Positions 38,266-48,417 of a stretch of 48,757 nucleotides of DNA are shown in pieces. This DNA is from Salisapilia sapeloensis (lineage: Eukaryota > Oomycota > Peronosporomycetes > Peronosporales > Salisapiliaceae). How positions within the stretch are numbered: the stretch's first letter is position 1; every line of letters begins with the position of its first letter. The stretch spans positions 1 to 48,757 of the forward strand of contig JAADVB010000140.1 of NCBI GenBank assembly GCA_023334545.1, in the 5' to 3' direction. Position numbers and translations under genes: made by a program. The notes under the pieces are model-generated. The model searched no databases and was not told the origin of the DNA. It saw only the letters and a list, made by a program, of their open reading frames with translations.

Positions 38266-40773
38266 TTACTTGCTTCCGTCCAAGCGAAGGACAAACTTAT
38301 CGTCCTCGGCGCCGTTGCACGTATTCGAGCTATGTTCCGGGTTTCCGCAATAGGCACAAGGTTCATGCGAATACAACTGGTGATGGTGCAGCACCAGCCT
38401 CCGCCCGTCCATATCGATCCTCGACTTGGCCTTGATCTCCTTTGGACACTTAGCGATGCCAGGTCCACGCAGCTCCACGTGCCATCCCTGACCATTACGC
38501 AAGACCTTCCCGACGCTCCACCTCTTGCTCACCTTGGTCAACATATTGTTGATCTCTCGCTTCCCGAGGTTCGGTCGCTTGCTGTCGGCCTGGTAGCACG
38601 TCAGCCAGTACGTCTCCCGCTTGTTTCTCTTCTTGGTTTCCAAAGGAGCACAGACGCTGTCTGCAAAGCTCTCCAGCTTGTCCAGCAGCCCATCCGCTCT
38701 CTTCAGCTCCGTCAGGATCTGCTGCTGCGTCTGGAACTGGAGCGTGCAGCCAAGGTCGCGCTTCCACTCCAACGGGTCTTGAACGCTCAGGCGCCACTGC
38801 TTCGGATTCGCCCACACCTCCTGCTTCTCTCGGACGTCAAACGGATGTCGGATAGAGATAACATGTTTGGAAAAGTCAAAGACAGAAGCGTAGAATCGGA
38901 AGAAGAGGCGAAGTAGTTCTGCAACGGACAAAGTGCATGGCGGTAGCTGGACCATGCGTCTGGCAGTCTCGACATCACAGAAGGCAATGTTGGCACCGTC
39001 AACGTTGATCTCCTTGACGTCCGCCTGGGACAAGAGGAGCGGGTCCTGCAGGTCAGGTAGGATGCGTGCCTGAGTCTGCAAAAAGTAGATGACGAGGATC
39101 GTGTACGTGTACGAGCTAAAGAAGCCCTGGCTAGCATCACTCACGCCTCGACTTTTGGCCCACTTCTTGACGGCTAATCCTAGGATACGACAGCGTTCGT
39201 CGAAACTCGCATAGCTACGTAGCAGAATCGTATTCTGTTTCGCCAAGATATTGTCCAGTCCAACATCTACTTCCACACCTGTCGACGGGTGTTCGCACTT
39301 GATGATCGGGACACGAGCACTCGCCAGCACCATCGTAATCTTCCATCGCTGTCGAGCCAGAGCGTTCTTCACCTGCATCATGGCATCGCTCTTACGCTTC
39401 GCCATCGCCACTTGACGCTCTGCCTCCTTCTTTGCATCCGAGTGACCTTCTGCATCACATACGGACAACTGGTAGGAGATGGCATTCTGAAGCAGTTCCA
39501 ACTGGTACCAGAAGAATCGCATGGTGTCATCCACCTCCTTATCTTCTTTCGCTTGTACCTTCTCCATCGTCTTCGATACGAGCATACGTAGTTCGCTCAG
39601 GAAGAGCGGATCCGAGTTGTCCGTCGTCTTCGCTAGATGTTTCGTAGCTGTCGTGTCCAATGGATCGCGAGGCGTTAGATTCACACTGAGATCCACGTCC
39701 GAGTGCTTCGAGCCAAAGTGAGAAAGGGAGCTGCCGAATGCTGCCACCTGGGCGCCACGCCACTCTGCCTTGTGGGATCGGAGCAGTGCTTGGAGGTCTG
39801 CAGCAACGTCATGACGTCGCCTCTCTTCCTGTGCGTCGATGCGAATGGCCATGTAGTTCTCCATGATCTCCAACTCCCACTTGGCATTCACTTCCACTGG
39901 CGTCGGCAGTTCGTACGAATGAGGACTGGCGTACTCGTCGACAAACTCTAGGAAGGCTTTCACTTGGGTGACGCAAGCATTGATCGACGCTTTCCCAGGC
40001 TTCTTCTTCCTCTTTGCATCGTCACTCGTAGGCTCCGCGGATTTCGTCGCACGACCAAGGCCAGGGAAGACACTCTCTAGCAACTTGTGTTGCTCCTCGA
40101 CGTCCTCCACACCTTCCGATTCGTCATTCTCCAGCACTCGAATCCACTTGAGCAGATCCTCTCGGTCCATCACCGTCGCCTTGCTCAGCAACAAGTCAGT
40201 CGTGAGCTCCAACACTTCGCTCCAGATCATACGTTCCAGCTTCCCTGCCGTCTCGAGCTCCTTATCCTTTTCATGACAGACACGCCACGCCTTCACCACT
40301 CGACTCGCTTCATTCACAATGCTTCCAGCAGTCTTCAGATTCTCCGACTCGGTCGTGTCAACGCTGCCTTCGGGCTTTAGCTCTGCCTTGAGCACACTTT
40401 CAAAGTTGTAGAGCACACGGATACGACGCAGCGTTTCTTCGTCAGACAATGCGTGTGGATCACCGAGACCTTGGGCTCTAGTCACCACAAACTTGCAGAA
40501 AGCAATATCTCCACCAGAAGCCTTGTACCACAGTGTCTGGGTAAAGTCAGAAGGGGGCTCTGGTAGGCTAACGCTTTTAGCACTCTGGGCAAGTTTTGCT
40601 TGGGATGGGTCCTCCGCCGGAGTCTCCTTCTGCTCTTGAGCTTGCTGAGCTGTCGGCTCCCCAGTAGGCTCTCCCGCATTCTCCTTGTCTTTAGACTGGT
40701 TTCGACGAGGACGCCGGTTACGCGGACGGCGCTTGCGCTGAGGCGCAGCGGCCTGCTCACCTTCAGCCGGCAT
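38266..40773 (-). CDS. Non-canonical poly(A)/poly(U) polymerase (terminal nucleotidyltransferase) with zinc knuckle
   Basis: This 835-residue single-exon protein belongs to the Cid1/TUTase-like nucleotidyltransferase group, which adds A or U tails to RNA. Catalytic site: FGSSLSHFGSKHSDVDLSV (about 346-364, G-S followed by D-x-D) and third aspartate in VEVDVGLDN (about 500-508). The PAP/central part has VKKWAKSRGVSDASQGFFSS and the YTYTILVIYFLQ helix. The C-terminus has a CCHC zinc knuckle, CAYCGNPEHSSNTC (C-x2-C-x4-H-x4-C), for RNA binding. The first 60 residues are basic and Arg-rich (RKRRPRNRRPRR). About 142 residues lie between the second and third catalytic Asp, against roughly 57 in Cid1, filled by a charged helical insert. 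Whether it adds A or U cannot be read here. The start is the ATG at 40771-40773. Confidence 0.87.
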   Translation of the reverse strand: MPAEGEQAAAPQRKRRPRNRRPRRNQSKDKENAGEPTGEPTAQQAQEQKETPAEDPSQAKLAQSAKSVSLPEPPSDFTQTLWYKASGGDIAFCKFVVTRAQGLGDPHALSDEETLRRIRVLYNFESVLKAELKPEGSVDTTESENLKTAGSIVNEASRVVKAWRVCHEKDKELETAGKLERMIWSEVLELTTDLLLSKATVMDREDLLKWIRVLENDESEGVEDVEEQHKLLESVFPGLGRATKSAEPTSDDAKRKKKPGKASINACVTQVKAFLEFVDEYASPHSYELPTPVEVNAKWELEIMENYMAIRIDAQEERRRHDVAADLQALLRSHKAEWRGAQVAAFGSSLSHFGSKHSDVDLSVNLTPRDPLDTTATKHLAKTTDNSDPLFLSELRMLVSKTMEKVQAKEDKEVDDTMRFFWYQLELLQNAISYQLSVCDAEGHSDAKKEAERQVAMAKRKSDAMMQVKNALARQRWKITMVLASARVPIIKCEHPSTGVEVDVGLDNILAKQNTILLRSYASFDERCRILGLAVKKWAKSRGVSDASQGFFSSYTYTILVIYFLQTQARILPDLQDPLLLSQADVKEINVDGANIAFCDVETARRMVQLPPCTLSVAELLRLFFRFYASVFDFSKHVISIRHPFDVREKQEVWANPKQWRLSVQDPLEWKRDLGCTLQFQTQQQILTELKRADGLLDKLESFADSVCAPLETKKRNKRETYWLTCYQADSKRPNLGKREINNMLTKVSKRWSVGKVLRNGQGWHVELRGPGIAKCPKEIKAKSRIDMDGRRLVLHHHQLYSHEPCAYCGNPEHSSNTCNGAEDDKFVLRLDGSK

Positions 40774-41106
40774 GCTCCAGTACGATAATGATGCGAGTAC
40801 TCACCGATCCTAAATTTGTATTGCACACCCTTGTCCTACTTGGTTATTGCGCATAAACAGTATTTCTAAATAATAAAGAGATCAATTTAGTATTTACGGC
40901 TGTGTACATAGCGTGTATGATGCAGTATTATTGGACAAAAAGCTGCAATTTCTACGAGTGGACGAGCTTCCCGCCGATACATCGTCCTACAATATCTGCA
41001 ATCGTGCAATACTTCCACTATGTATAAAGACGTATAATTTAATGATCTACATTTGAATGCCGAATGATGCATCATTCCGGGATACGCCACGCGCACCACA
41101 AGTTCA
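40774..41106. other. Intergenic region shared by divergent nucleotidyltransferase and NUF2 genes
   Basis: This 333-bp stretch lies between two start codons. A minus-strand frame crosses into NUF2 and is not supported. One initiator-like site is listed separately. Confidence 0.4.
41068..41082 (+). promoter_or_regulatory. Possible oomycete initiator (Inr) upstream of NUF2
   Basis: The sequence TGCATCATTCCGGGA lies about 35 bp before the NUF2 start codon. Its core TCATTCC partly matches the published oomycete initiator consensus (GCTCATTYBNCAWTTT), but the 3' half does not fit. Weak evidence. Confidence 0.25.
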
Positions 41107-42531
41107 ATGGCGACGTCCGGACACGCGGAGGCGAATGCCCAGCCGACGTACTCCTTCCCTCTGCTCATGCCTCGTGACATCTTTGACACTTTGCGCGAGT
41201 GGGGGTGTCCGGTCAGTGAGACGGACATTCGCCAGTGTAACGCCGAGTCCATACAAGCACTGTACGACTACTTTTTACGGACCACAGCGCCTCATCTGCG
41301 CAAGCGTGTACACAAGAAGCCTACGCCTGGGATGCTTGCCTCCGTTAGCTTTCCGGAAGGTCACATGACAGCCTTTACCTTCCGTGGTCCTCAGATCGCC
41401 ACGGGAACCCTCCTCCGGTTGTGCGGAGTGCACGATTATACGTGGGATGACTTTTTCGAACCTCAACCGAGACGTCTACGTCGTATCTTAAGTGCCTTGA
41501 TCAACTTTGCGCGATTTAAAATGGAGCGTGAAGAAGCTTTTTACGAATATCTCGCCGGAATAGATGAAGTGGACGCCAAAATTGCTGAAGCCAAGAAGCG
41601 TGTAAAGGCTAAACGCCAGGAAAGGAATGCTTTGATGAAGAAACGGGAGGAAGCTCGACCGCTCGAGGATGAAGTTTCTCAGCAGGTTGCCGAGCTAGAG
41701 ACGGAGATCAATCATCTAAACCACCGTCAGGCTGAATTGCGGCATGAAATCACCGAGCTCCAGCACGCGAGTCGACGCAAGCGTGACGAGGTCAGCTCCA
41801 AGAACTATGCGGTGGTGGAAGCTGATCAAGAGATTGAACGTCTACTCCAACAAATTGTCAACTCCCCTGAGCGTTTCCGCAAGTCGCATGCCGATGCCGA
41901 ACAACGTCTGGGTGAGCAACAGTCCAAGGTCAGTCAAGCGGAAGAACGCCTGTACGCCATGCGCGATGAAGTTGAGGTGTATGAACGAGCATCTGCTGAA
42001 TGGGACAAGACGCTGGCTGTTCTGCAGGACGCAGCAGAAAGCGTCAAGCGCTGTCGCACGGCCAAAGCAGAGGTTACTCGAGTGCGCGAGAAGGCTGCTG
42101 AAAACCATCGCATCCTGGAACTCGTAACTGCGGATACGAAACGCCTCGAGTACCAGAATGAGCGCATGCGAGAGATGATTGAGCGTAATCAGCGAGAGTT
42201 AAAGGAGCGCGTGGAGAACATGAATGCAAAGCTGAACATGCTTCGCGATCGCGCTCGGGAGATGGAGAAGGCACGCGAGGGTGTTCGTCAAGAGATTACA
42301 CGTATCGAAATGCAGATTAAAGAGAAAGATCACGTTTCCCAGATGGAGGCACTTCAGTTCCACTCGGACTGTGAAGAGGCAAAGCAGGTATGTCTTGCCT
42401 CTTGTACCCTGTTCATCTTGATAATAACTAATGGATGATGCCTGTAGATTCTGGAGCACGTAAAGCTGTCCATGGAGAGACTGCGTAGTCAATACATGTC
42501 GGAAACGGAGAAGGAGATTGACCTGGAGTAA
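41107..42531 (+). CDS. NUF2: Kinetochore protein NUF2 (Ndc80 complex)
   Basis: NUF2 pairs with Ndc80/Hec1 to attach kinetochores to spindle microtubules. Two exons (41107-42387 and 42448-42531, 60-nt intron) give 454 residues. The N-terminal calponin-homology-like domain shows the family start YSFPLLMPRDIFDTLREWG (about 15-33), then IQALYDYFL, then LLRLCGVHDYTWDDFF (about 100-115) and LRRILSALINFARFKMEREE (about 121-140). The remainder is continuous coiled coil. Length agrees with the 440-480 of animal and fungal NUF2. The second exon closes the coiled coil (LEHVKLSMERLRSQY ...) and stops at 42529-42531, just upstream of the CFAP44 frame. Confidence 0.88.
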
Positions 42532-42714
42532 GCGACAATGGCATCGTCAACTCCCTTTCCTCAACTTATAAGACGAAGCCGCAGTGATGGTATACTCGTA
42601 ACACGCTTGCAATTAAACCGTGTTCTTCGTCTTTATTTTAGGACCGACTCCATCCATGGATCCGTTTCACTCTCATCGCCCATCACCACAGCGTCCCTCC
42701 GTCAGGCACCACCT

Positions 42715-45700
42715 ATGGCGTCTAGTGGTCCTGCTCCAGAAGGAGATGATGGTAATTGCTATGAGCTCTCAGCTCTTACGCGGCCTACAGCTGACTGGGA
42801 GATCTCTCGTGATCACGTGTACTTTGGCACAAACGTTGGCTTTGACACGAAACTTAACTCGCTTCAGCTCATCGAACGCCCTTCTGACGGGCGCCACGGC
42901 GGCGTCCTCTTGCTCGTCAGTGGAAACACTGTCCAATTGCTGACGTTGATCGATTTCACGTCGCCGCCGGAACCTCCTCAACGAACAGTTTACAACTCTT
43001 CCATCACCTACTACCTCCATCCGCATGTGCATTCCCGTCGTCCAGTCTTTGGTCTCAGTGGCTCTGGCATCGGCGCAGTCTGCGTGCATCCTAGCGGTGC
43101 GTTCTTTGCCGTTGGAGAAAAAGGAGCCAAGCCGCATATACTCGTGTACAAGTACCCTTCCTTGTCTCCTTTTAAGATCTTGAGGAGAGGGACAGAACAA
43201 GCGTTTAGCTGTCTGTCATTTAGTCACGACGGAGAGCTGCTGGCATCTGTCGGTAGTGCGCCGGACTACCTCTTGACGATATGGGACTGGCAGTCCGAAA
43301 CGACCGTCCTTCGGTGCAAAGCCTTTGGACAGGACGTCGCTGGTGTCGCCTTCTCTTCCAACGACAAGGGGTTTCTCGCCACGAGTGGCGTCGCTCACAT
43401 CCGCGTGTGGAAGATGGCAGCGACATTTACAGGTTTAAAGCTCCAGGGCGAGATTGGTAAGTTTGGCAAGACCGAGCTGTCAGACGTTGCTGCGTTCTGC
43501 ATCCTGCCGGATAAAAAGGTGCTGAGTGGTAGCGACCGAGGAGCTCTCTTGTTATGGGAAGGTCCGACGATCAAGTGTGAGCTACGTATATCCGAAGAAG
43601 AGTTGCCACACACAGGAGAAATCACAGTCGTGCAGTTGCAAGTGTCGACTAGACGGATTCTAACTGCCGGAGTCGATGGCAAGATGAAATTTTGGTCTCT
43701 AGATGAAGTAGACGGTGCCGATCTGCCGCCTGATGGGCACTTTGCTCTTGTATCGTGTCAAGAACAAGTGGATGTAGGGCATGCGATCCAGTGTGTTGCC
43801 CGTATCGAAGGGGATACGTACATGGTGCAAGGTCTAAACGGCGGCCTTGATCGTATCGTCTGTGGAGAGCAACTGATCGTAGAGAAAGATTACATTCCGA
43901 ACGACAGCGGCGTCATGACAGCCGTCGTATGCAGTCCATACGAGCACCTCGCAGCCTCCTGCGGACAGGATGGAGCAGTCCGAGCATGGGACTACACCAT
44001 CCAACGCTGTGTGTTCCTAGAAACATTTTCCTCTCCTGCGTCTTGCATCACGTGGGTTCCGACTGCTAGCTCCTTTCGCAACGTTGACTTGGGGGCTAGT
44101 CGACAAGTGGCCGTGGGTTTCAACGACGGCGTAGTCCGTGTCCTTCTACTCGACATGCCACGACGACGCATCGTGCGGACGAACGTCCTAAAGCCTCATA
44201 AAGACCGCGTCAATCGTCTTTGCTTCTCTTTGAGTGGCAAGTTTCTAGCCACCGCCAGTTCCGATCACTCATTCTTCCTCTTCAAGACGCAACCGAGTGC
44301 CCAGTCGACTCCGTCAACTCCGTATCCACCAGAATACCTTCCCTTGGGTTTCGTTCACCTCTCTTCCGCTGCCATGGATGTCAGCTGGAGACCTGACGAT
44401 GAGGCTCTACTTGCTACTCTAGAAGACGGAAGTCTGGTCGAGTACGATCTTCCGGAAGCAACGCTAAACGAACTAGTGGAGCAGGCAGAGGCAGAGACCC
44501 GAGGCGCAATACCACGAGCTTCTTTGGAAATCCGCTTGGACTCGAGGTGTCTTGGGGCCTTGGAGAGTGTGCGTCCGATGACGACACCGGAGCTCGATGC
44601 TCTCGTGAAAGACAATGAAGGTCTGGGTGCACTCTCACCGGACGCCGAAGAAGCAGTGAAGAAACGATTTACATTAGAATCAAATGCAAAAGTTAAAGTA
44701 CGTGCTGCTGCGTACGTGTCTAACAAGAGTTTCTTACTAGGCACCTCATCTCCCTTCCAAAGTAAACTTCTCCATGCTTCGTTTGACGGATCGGAGGTCT
44801 TGCACAGGTATCCGAGCGATGCTCTTGCGTCTATCGAAAGTATCTGCACATCGTACTCGACCAACTTTCTCCTCGTTGGTCTTTCCAACGGCAAAATCCA
44901 CATACGGAGCACGAAGCTACCGCATGCGTTCCTCAGTGCCGAATTCCACGACGCCACTCCGGACGGGATACTAGGCACATCCGATCGTGTTCGAGCGCAA
45001 AGACTTCGTGCATGCATGTCGTTCGACGACACTTACCTTTTGTCGTGTGGTGTTGATGGAAACCTCTGCGTCCTCCGTCTTGAACCAGACAAGATCGAAA
45101 GAGCAGCTAGACGACTGCACGAGAGCCACCACGTCCTACTCAAAGAAGCGGACATTGTAGCAGATCAAGCCCAGGACAAGCAGCAGACCGTGCTAGACCA
45201 GATCAAGAAGAAGAAAGAATCGGAAGAGAGCGAGGTGACGTACAGTAGTAACGACATCCCAGACCTCACATCCATGCCAGTCTTCCATCGAGCCAAGGCC
45301 TACAACTCGTATATCCAATCCAAGCTCATTCCATCTGTCGACTCCGAAGATGAAGAGCGAATGCCTGGAGTCGGGAAGGATGAAGAGATGTTCAAAGGCG
45401 TTACTCGTCTACTTAACCATCCGAGTACCAATCTCTCTCCTGAAGCCCCACCTGCCGATGGGAACGCCGTCCATTTGAGAGAAGCAATGGACTTGAAAGA
45501 CGCTTCAAAAGCGTACACGATCGAAGAGAGTCGTCAGAAGACGGATGCAGACGCTCGAGCGGAAGCCGTAAAGAATAATCAGGAGCAGACGAAGGAAGCG
45601 ATGAAGTCTTTACGTGCCAAGTTTCAGGAGATTGTCGAACGTGACAGACAGCTGCCGGAAGAGAGTCGTGTGTCGAGTGACGAGTGGCTGCTGGATGTCG

Positions 45701-48417
45701 AGTACAAGGAGCTGTTGGAACGACAGGGAGAGGCTGCGATTGAAGAAGTGAAGAAAGAGTTTGCGTATGATCAGGAGAAGAGTGATAAACTCTTGAGCAA
45801 GATGACAGAAGAGTTTTTAGATCCGGTTGCAGTGGAGCTCATCAATGTACACAGCCTCAGCAGCGACGTTTGTGTCCAGACATTCAGGACAATGCAGATG
45901 CATCCGAATCTGCATCGACGTCTAACAGAGCTCAAATTCCAAGGCACCAACGACACAGACACGAAAGAGTACTCGACTCCTCCGTCCGTATTACACATCC
46001 TCGCGCATGAAGAGATTCCGTTGCCTCCTTCCTTTCCTCTGCAAGAGTCCGAGAGGAGACTATTGACGGCAGCTAGGTGTGCTTCAGCCCACTCTCCAAC
46101 CCGTTTGAAAGGGAACCAGCGAGAAAAAGAAAGTGTCCATGGGTTTGAAGCGAGGAAACAGAAGCGACTGGAGCGCAAGAGTCGATTAGCTCAGTGGGTG
46201 GATCAAAAGCCTCGAGAGGACGCAGATGATGCGAGAGACGTCGTTGCGACGGCCTTTGCCGCGAGGAACGTGGGTGACTACAAGTTGAAAACGGCGTCTG
46301 ATTACGTTGTTCCTGGGCACCAACGCGTGAACGCAGCCAAGAAGAGGAAACAACTAGCATTTCTGGAAGAAGCACTTCACAATGCTCGTCTGCAGTTCAA
46401 CGCACAGGTACTGAAGCTTCGGGATGTGAAGATTCCGCTTGTATACGCTTTGAAGAGAGATCAAGAACGCATGGGCCTCCTACGTCAGGCGCTAGGAGTG
46501 CAAGGAAAAATGGTCGAGTATACGATTGCCAAAGACGAATGGCCAGAGCAGAGGGAAGACGTGACGGTAGAGGACATTGATCAGTATACCCGCACGCAAC
46601 AGGTATCTCTCCCTCGAGACAAGTTGCAGGCAGTAGAGCAAGAAGGTGTAGCTGCGTACATTGCGAGATGGAAGAAAGAGTTGGTTGTATCGGAGGAGGA
46701 CGACGATGAGCATGTATATGAGGTTCTGATGGAAGTACTGCAAGATGCTCTATGCACCAAGAACCCATACATGTCCGACCCAGTGCAGCTAGCATGTGAA
46801 GCAGATCCTTCTCTACTAGTCCTTCGCCATCTTTCGTTGAAAGCAGCCTCCGATCCGCTTAAGAACAGCGTACAGGACGACTCTCCAGAGGCTGCAATCA
46901 CCACCTATCGCCTCGAACAAGAGCTACGAGAGCTCGAATCCCGCATTGGACATCGAATCCGTCTCTATGATGCTGCCGTTCAGTCTTTGCGGAAGACACG
47001 AGGTGCTCTGGATATTTCACTCAAGCAGACAGAGCTGCAGCTGCTTACTCTCCGAAGCGAACTGACGCTACTAGAGGAACTGGAGTATCAGGAGGACGCA
47101 CTTACGAGTAAACTGGAGAAGGCGCAGAATGATAAAGACACTATTCTATTCGACTTGGAGACTGTCCAAGAGGCCATGGACGGGAAGAAGAGTGAGTTGG
47201 AGACGTGGCAGACGCAAGAGAAGTCGGTCCAGGCTGAGTTCATAGGCTTAGTGAGCGTGAACAATGGCAGTACCACCAGTAGCATGGCGAATATGATGCA
47301 TCCAGCCTATACAGCGTTGCAAAAGATTTTCAAGAAGCGACTGAAGCGAGTGAAGAAGAAAGTGAATGAGGAAGAGGAGGAAGAAGATGAGGAAGAGGAG
47401 GAGGAAGATGGAGAAGAGGAGAGTGATGAGGACGACTCGGACGAAGACGAGAGTGATGAGGAGGGGGAAGAGGATATCTGTCCGCCTGGATGCGACCCTG
47501 TTCTCTACGATCAAGTGCTTGCTCTGCGTGAGAAGCGGCAGGACGCGGACGACATGATTCTAGAGCTGACCAAGGCGTTGGACGAGCACAAGAAGAGTGG
47601 AGAGCGGTTGACGACGAAACTGCGGCAGATCGACAAGGAACTCCAAGCCACAGAAGTGGACATCCAGCGCTTCCAGAGCGAAAAGCAGCGCCGGTTTAAT
47701 GAACTTCAGGTCGTCCGAGCTCTGTCTTGCCACCAACTTCGGTCGCTCCAGTACTTGGACGGATGGACGCTTCCTGATGACGCGAGTGACTGTCTCCTAT
47801 TTTCTCTCTCGACATTCGAAAGACTGGCTTCGAGAGTCAAGTCGCTGAAGAGTGAGAACCAGTCGCTACGACAACAGTTCCGAGATCTTCATAGACAACA
47901 ACGTTCCTTGTCTAAAGAGAAGCAAGCGCAGCAGCAGGAAGTTGCTCGGATGGAGGAAAAGAGTAATCAGCTGCAACGGTTGAAATTCGGACGATTGGTG
48001 GATCTGTCAGTACTGGATGCTGGGAGTGAGATGACGAGCGTGGAGGACCTGCGGAAGAAAGTGAATACGAAGGAATCGGCTGCGTCGAAAGAGGTAAATC
48101 AGAGGCATGGGGAGCAACTGGACGTGAAGAAGAGCTTGCTGGATGCGACGGAGAGAAACACACAGCTGCTCAATCGAGTGGCAGAGCTGAGTGAGCGGAA
48201 GATGGCATTGGAGAGGATGCTGGATCACGCGCAGAGTCAGACGCAAGAGTCCACAGGCGACGAGAACGAAGAGAGCAAGAAAGAAGTCGAGGTCAAGGAG
48301 CGTAGGAAACTTGTTAAACTAGTGAAACTACAGGCAAGAGAGGTGGAAGCACTTCGACAGGAGATCGGGCTACTCAAAGGCAAGGACGGGAAGGTATATT
48401 TCTTACAGCAAAAGTAG
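42715..48417 (+). CDS. CFAP44: Cilia- and flagella-associated protein 44 (WD40 plus coiled coil)
   Basis: CFAP44 (WDR52) sits with CFAP43 in the axonemal tether/tether-head complex near the inner dynein arm f. From ATG 42715 the protein is 1900 residues. The N-terminal half is WD40 propeller, with the CFAP44-specific run WDWQSETTVLRCKAFGQDVA and, soon after, HIRVWKMAATFTGLKLQGEI, GKFGKTELSD, KVLSGSDRGALLLWEGPTIK. The C-terminal half is long coiled coil with an acidic run. The same frame is open to an ATG at 42538, only 6 bp after the NUF2 stop. I prefer 42715 because a pyrimidine-rich TTTATTTTAG acceptor-like site just before 42643 suggests a spliced leader region in between. Presence of this gene argues for a flagellate zoospore stage. 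Confidence 0.88.
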   Translation: MASSGPAPEGDDGNCYELSALTRPTADWEISRDHVYFGTNVGFDTKLNSLQLIERPSDGRHGGVLLLVSGNTVQLLTLIDFTSPPEPPQRTVYNSSITYYLHPHVHSRRPVFGLSGSGIGAVCVHPSGAFFAVGEKGAKPHILVYKYPSLSPFKILRRGTEQAFSCLSFSHDGELLASVGSAPDYLLTIWDWQSETTVLRCKAFGQDVAGVAFSSNDKGFLATSGVAHIRVWKMAATFTGLKLQGEIGKFGKTELSDVAAFCILPDKKVLSGSDRGALLLWEGPTIKCELRISEEELPHTGEITVVQLQVSTRRILTAGVDGKMKFWSLDEVDGADLPPDGHFALVSCQEQVDVGHAIQCVARIEGDTYMVQGLNGGLDRIVCGEQLIVEKDYIPNDSGVMTAVVCSPYEHLAASCGQDGAVRAWDYTIQRCVFLETFSSPASCITWVPTASSFRNVDLGASRQVAVGFNDGVVRVLLLDMPRRRIVRTNVLKPHKDRVNRLCFSLSGKFLATASSDHSFFLFKTQPSAQSTPSTPYPPEYLPLGFVHLSSAAMDVSWRPDDEALLATLEDGSLVEYDLPEATLNELVEQAEAETRGAIPRASLEIRLDSRCLGALESVRPMTTPELDALVKDNEGLGALSPDAEEAVKKRFTLESNAKVKVRAAAYVSNKSFLLGTSSPFQSKLLHASFDGSEVLHRYPSDALASIESICTSYSTNFLLVGLSNGKIHIRSTKLPHAFLSAEFHDATPDGILGTSDRVRAQRLRACMSFDDTYLLSCGVDGNLCVLRLEPDKIERAARRLHESHHVLLKEADIVADQAQDKQQTVLDQIKKKKESEESEVTYSSNDIPDLTSMPVFHRAKAYNSYIQSKLIPSVDSEDEERMPGVGKDEEMFKGVTRLLNHPSTNLSPEAPPADGNAVHLREAMDLKDASKAYTIEESRQKTDADARAEAVKNNQEQTKEAMKSLRAKFQEIVERDRQLPEESRVSSDEWLLDVEYKELLERQGEAAIEEVKKEFAYDQEKSDKLLSKMTEEFLDPVAVELINVHSLSSDVCVQTFRTMQMHPNLHRRLTELKFQGTNDTDTKEYSTPPSVLHILAHEEIPLPPSFPLQESERRLLTAARCASAHSPTRLKGNQREKESVHGFEARKQKRLERKSRLAQWVDQKPREDADDARDVVATAFAARNVGDYKLKTASDYVVPGHQRVNAAKKRKQLAFLEEALHNARLQFNAQVLKLRDVKIPLVYALKRDQERMGLLRQALGVQGKMVEYTIAKDEWPEQREDVTVEDIDQYTRTQQVSLPRDKLQAVEQEGVAAYIARWKKELVVSEEDDDEHVYEVLMEVLQDALCTKNPYMSDPVQLACEADPSLLVLRHLSLKAASDPLKNSVQDDSPEAAITTYRLEQELRELESRIGHRIRLYDAAVQSLRKTRGALDISLKQTELQLLTLRSELTLLEELEYQEDALTSKLEKAQNDKDTILFDLETVQEAMDGKKSELETWQTQEKSVQAEFIGLVSVNNGSTTSSMANMMHPAYTALQKIFKKRLKRVKKKVNEEEEEEDEEEEEEDGEEESDEDDSDEDESDEEGEEDICPPGCDPVLYDQVLALREKRQDADDMILELTKALDEHKKSGERLTTKLRQIDKELQATEVDIQRFQSEKQRRFNELQVVRALSCHQLRSLQYLDGWTLPDDASDCLLFSLSTFERLASRVKSLKSENQSLRQQFRDLHRQQRSLSKEKQAQQQEVARMEEKSNQLQRLKFGRLVDLSVLDAGSEMTSVEDLRKKVNTKESAASKEVNQRHGEQLDVKKSLLDATERNTQLLNRVAELSERKMALERMLDHAQSQTQESTGDENEESKKEVEVKERRKLVKLVKLQAREVEALRQEIGLLKGKDGKVYFLQQK
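47368..47475 (+). repeat. GA-rich low-complexity tract encoding an acidic run in CFAP44
   Basis: About 108 bp of imperfect GAG/GAA/GAT triplets lie in frame with CFAP44 and encode an almost pure Glu/Asp run with a few Ser and Gly. Triplet imperfection keeps the frame. Such tracts are prone to length change between strains. Confidence 0.8.

Noticed and set aside
42538-42714. CFAP44 start at 42538
   Set aside because: It lies 6 bp after the NUF2 stop, contains an acceptor-like TTTATTTTAG, and adds low-complexity residues not expected in the family. Kept only as an alternative.
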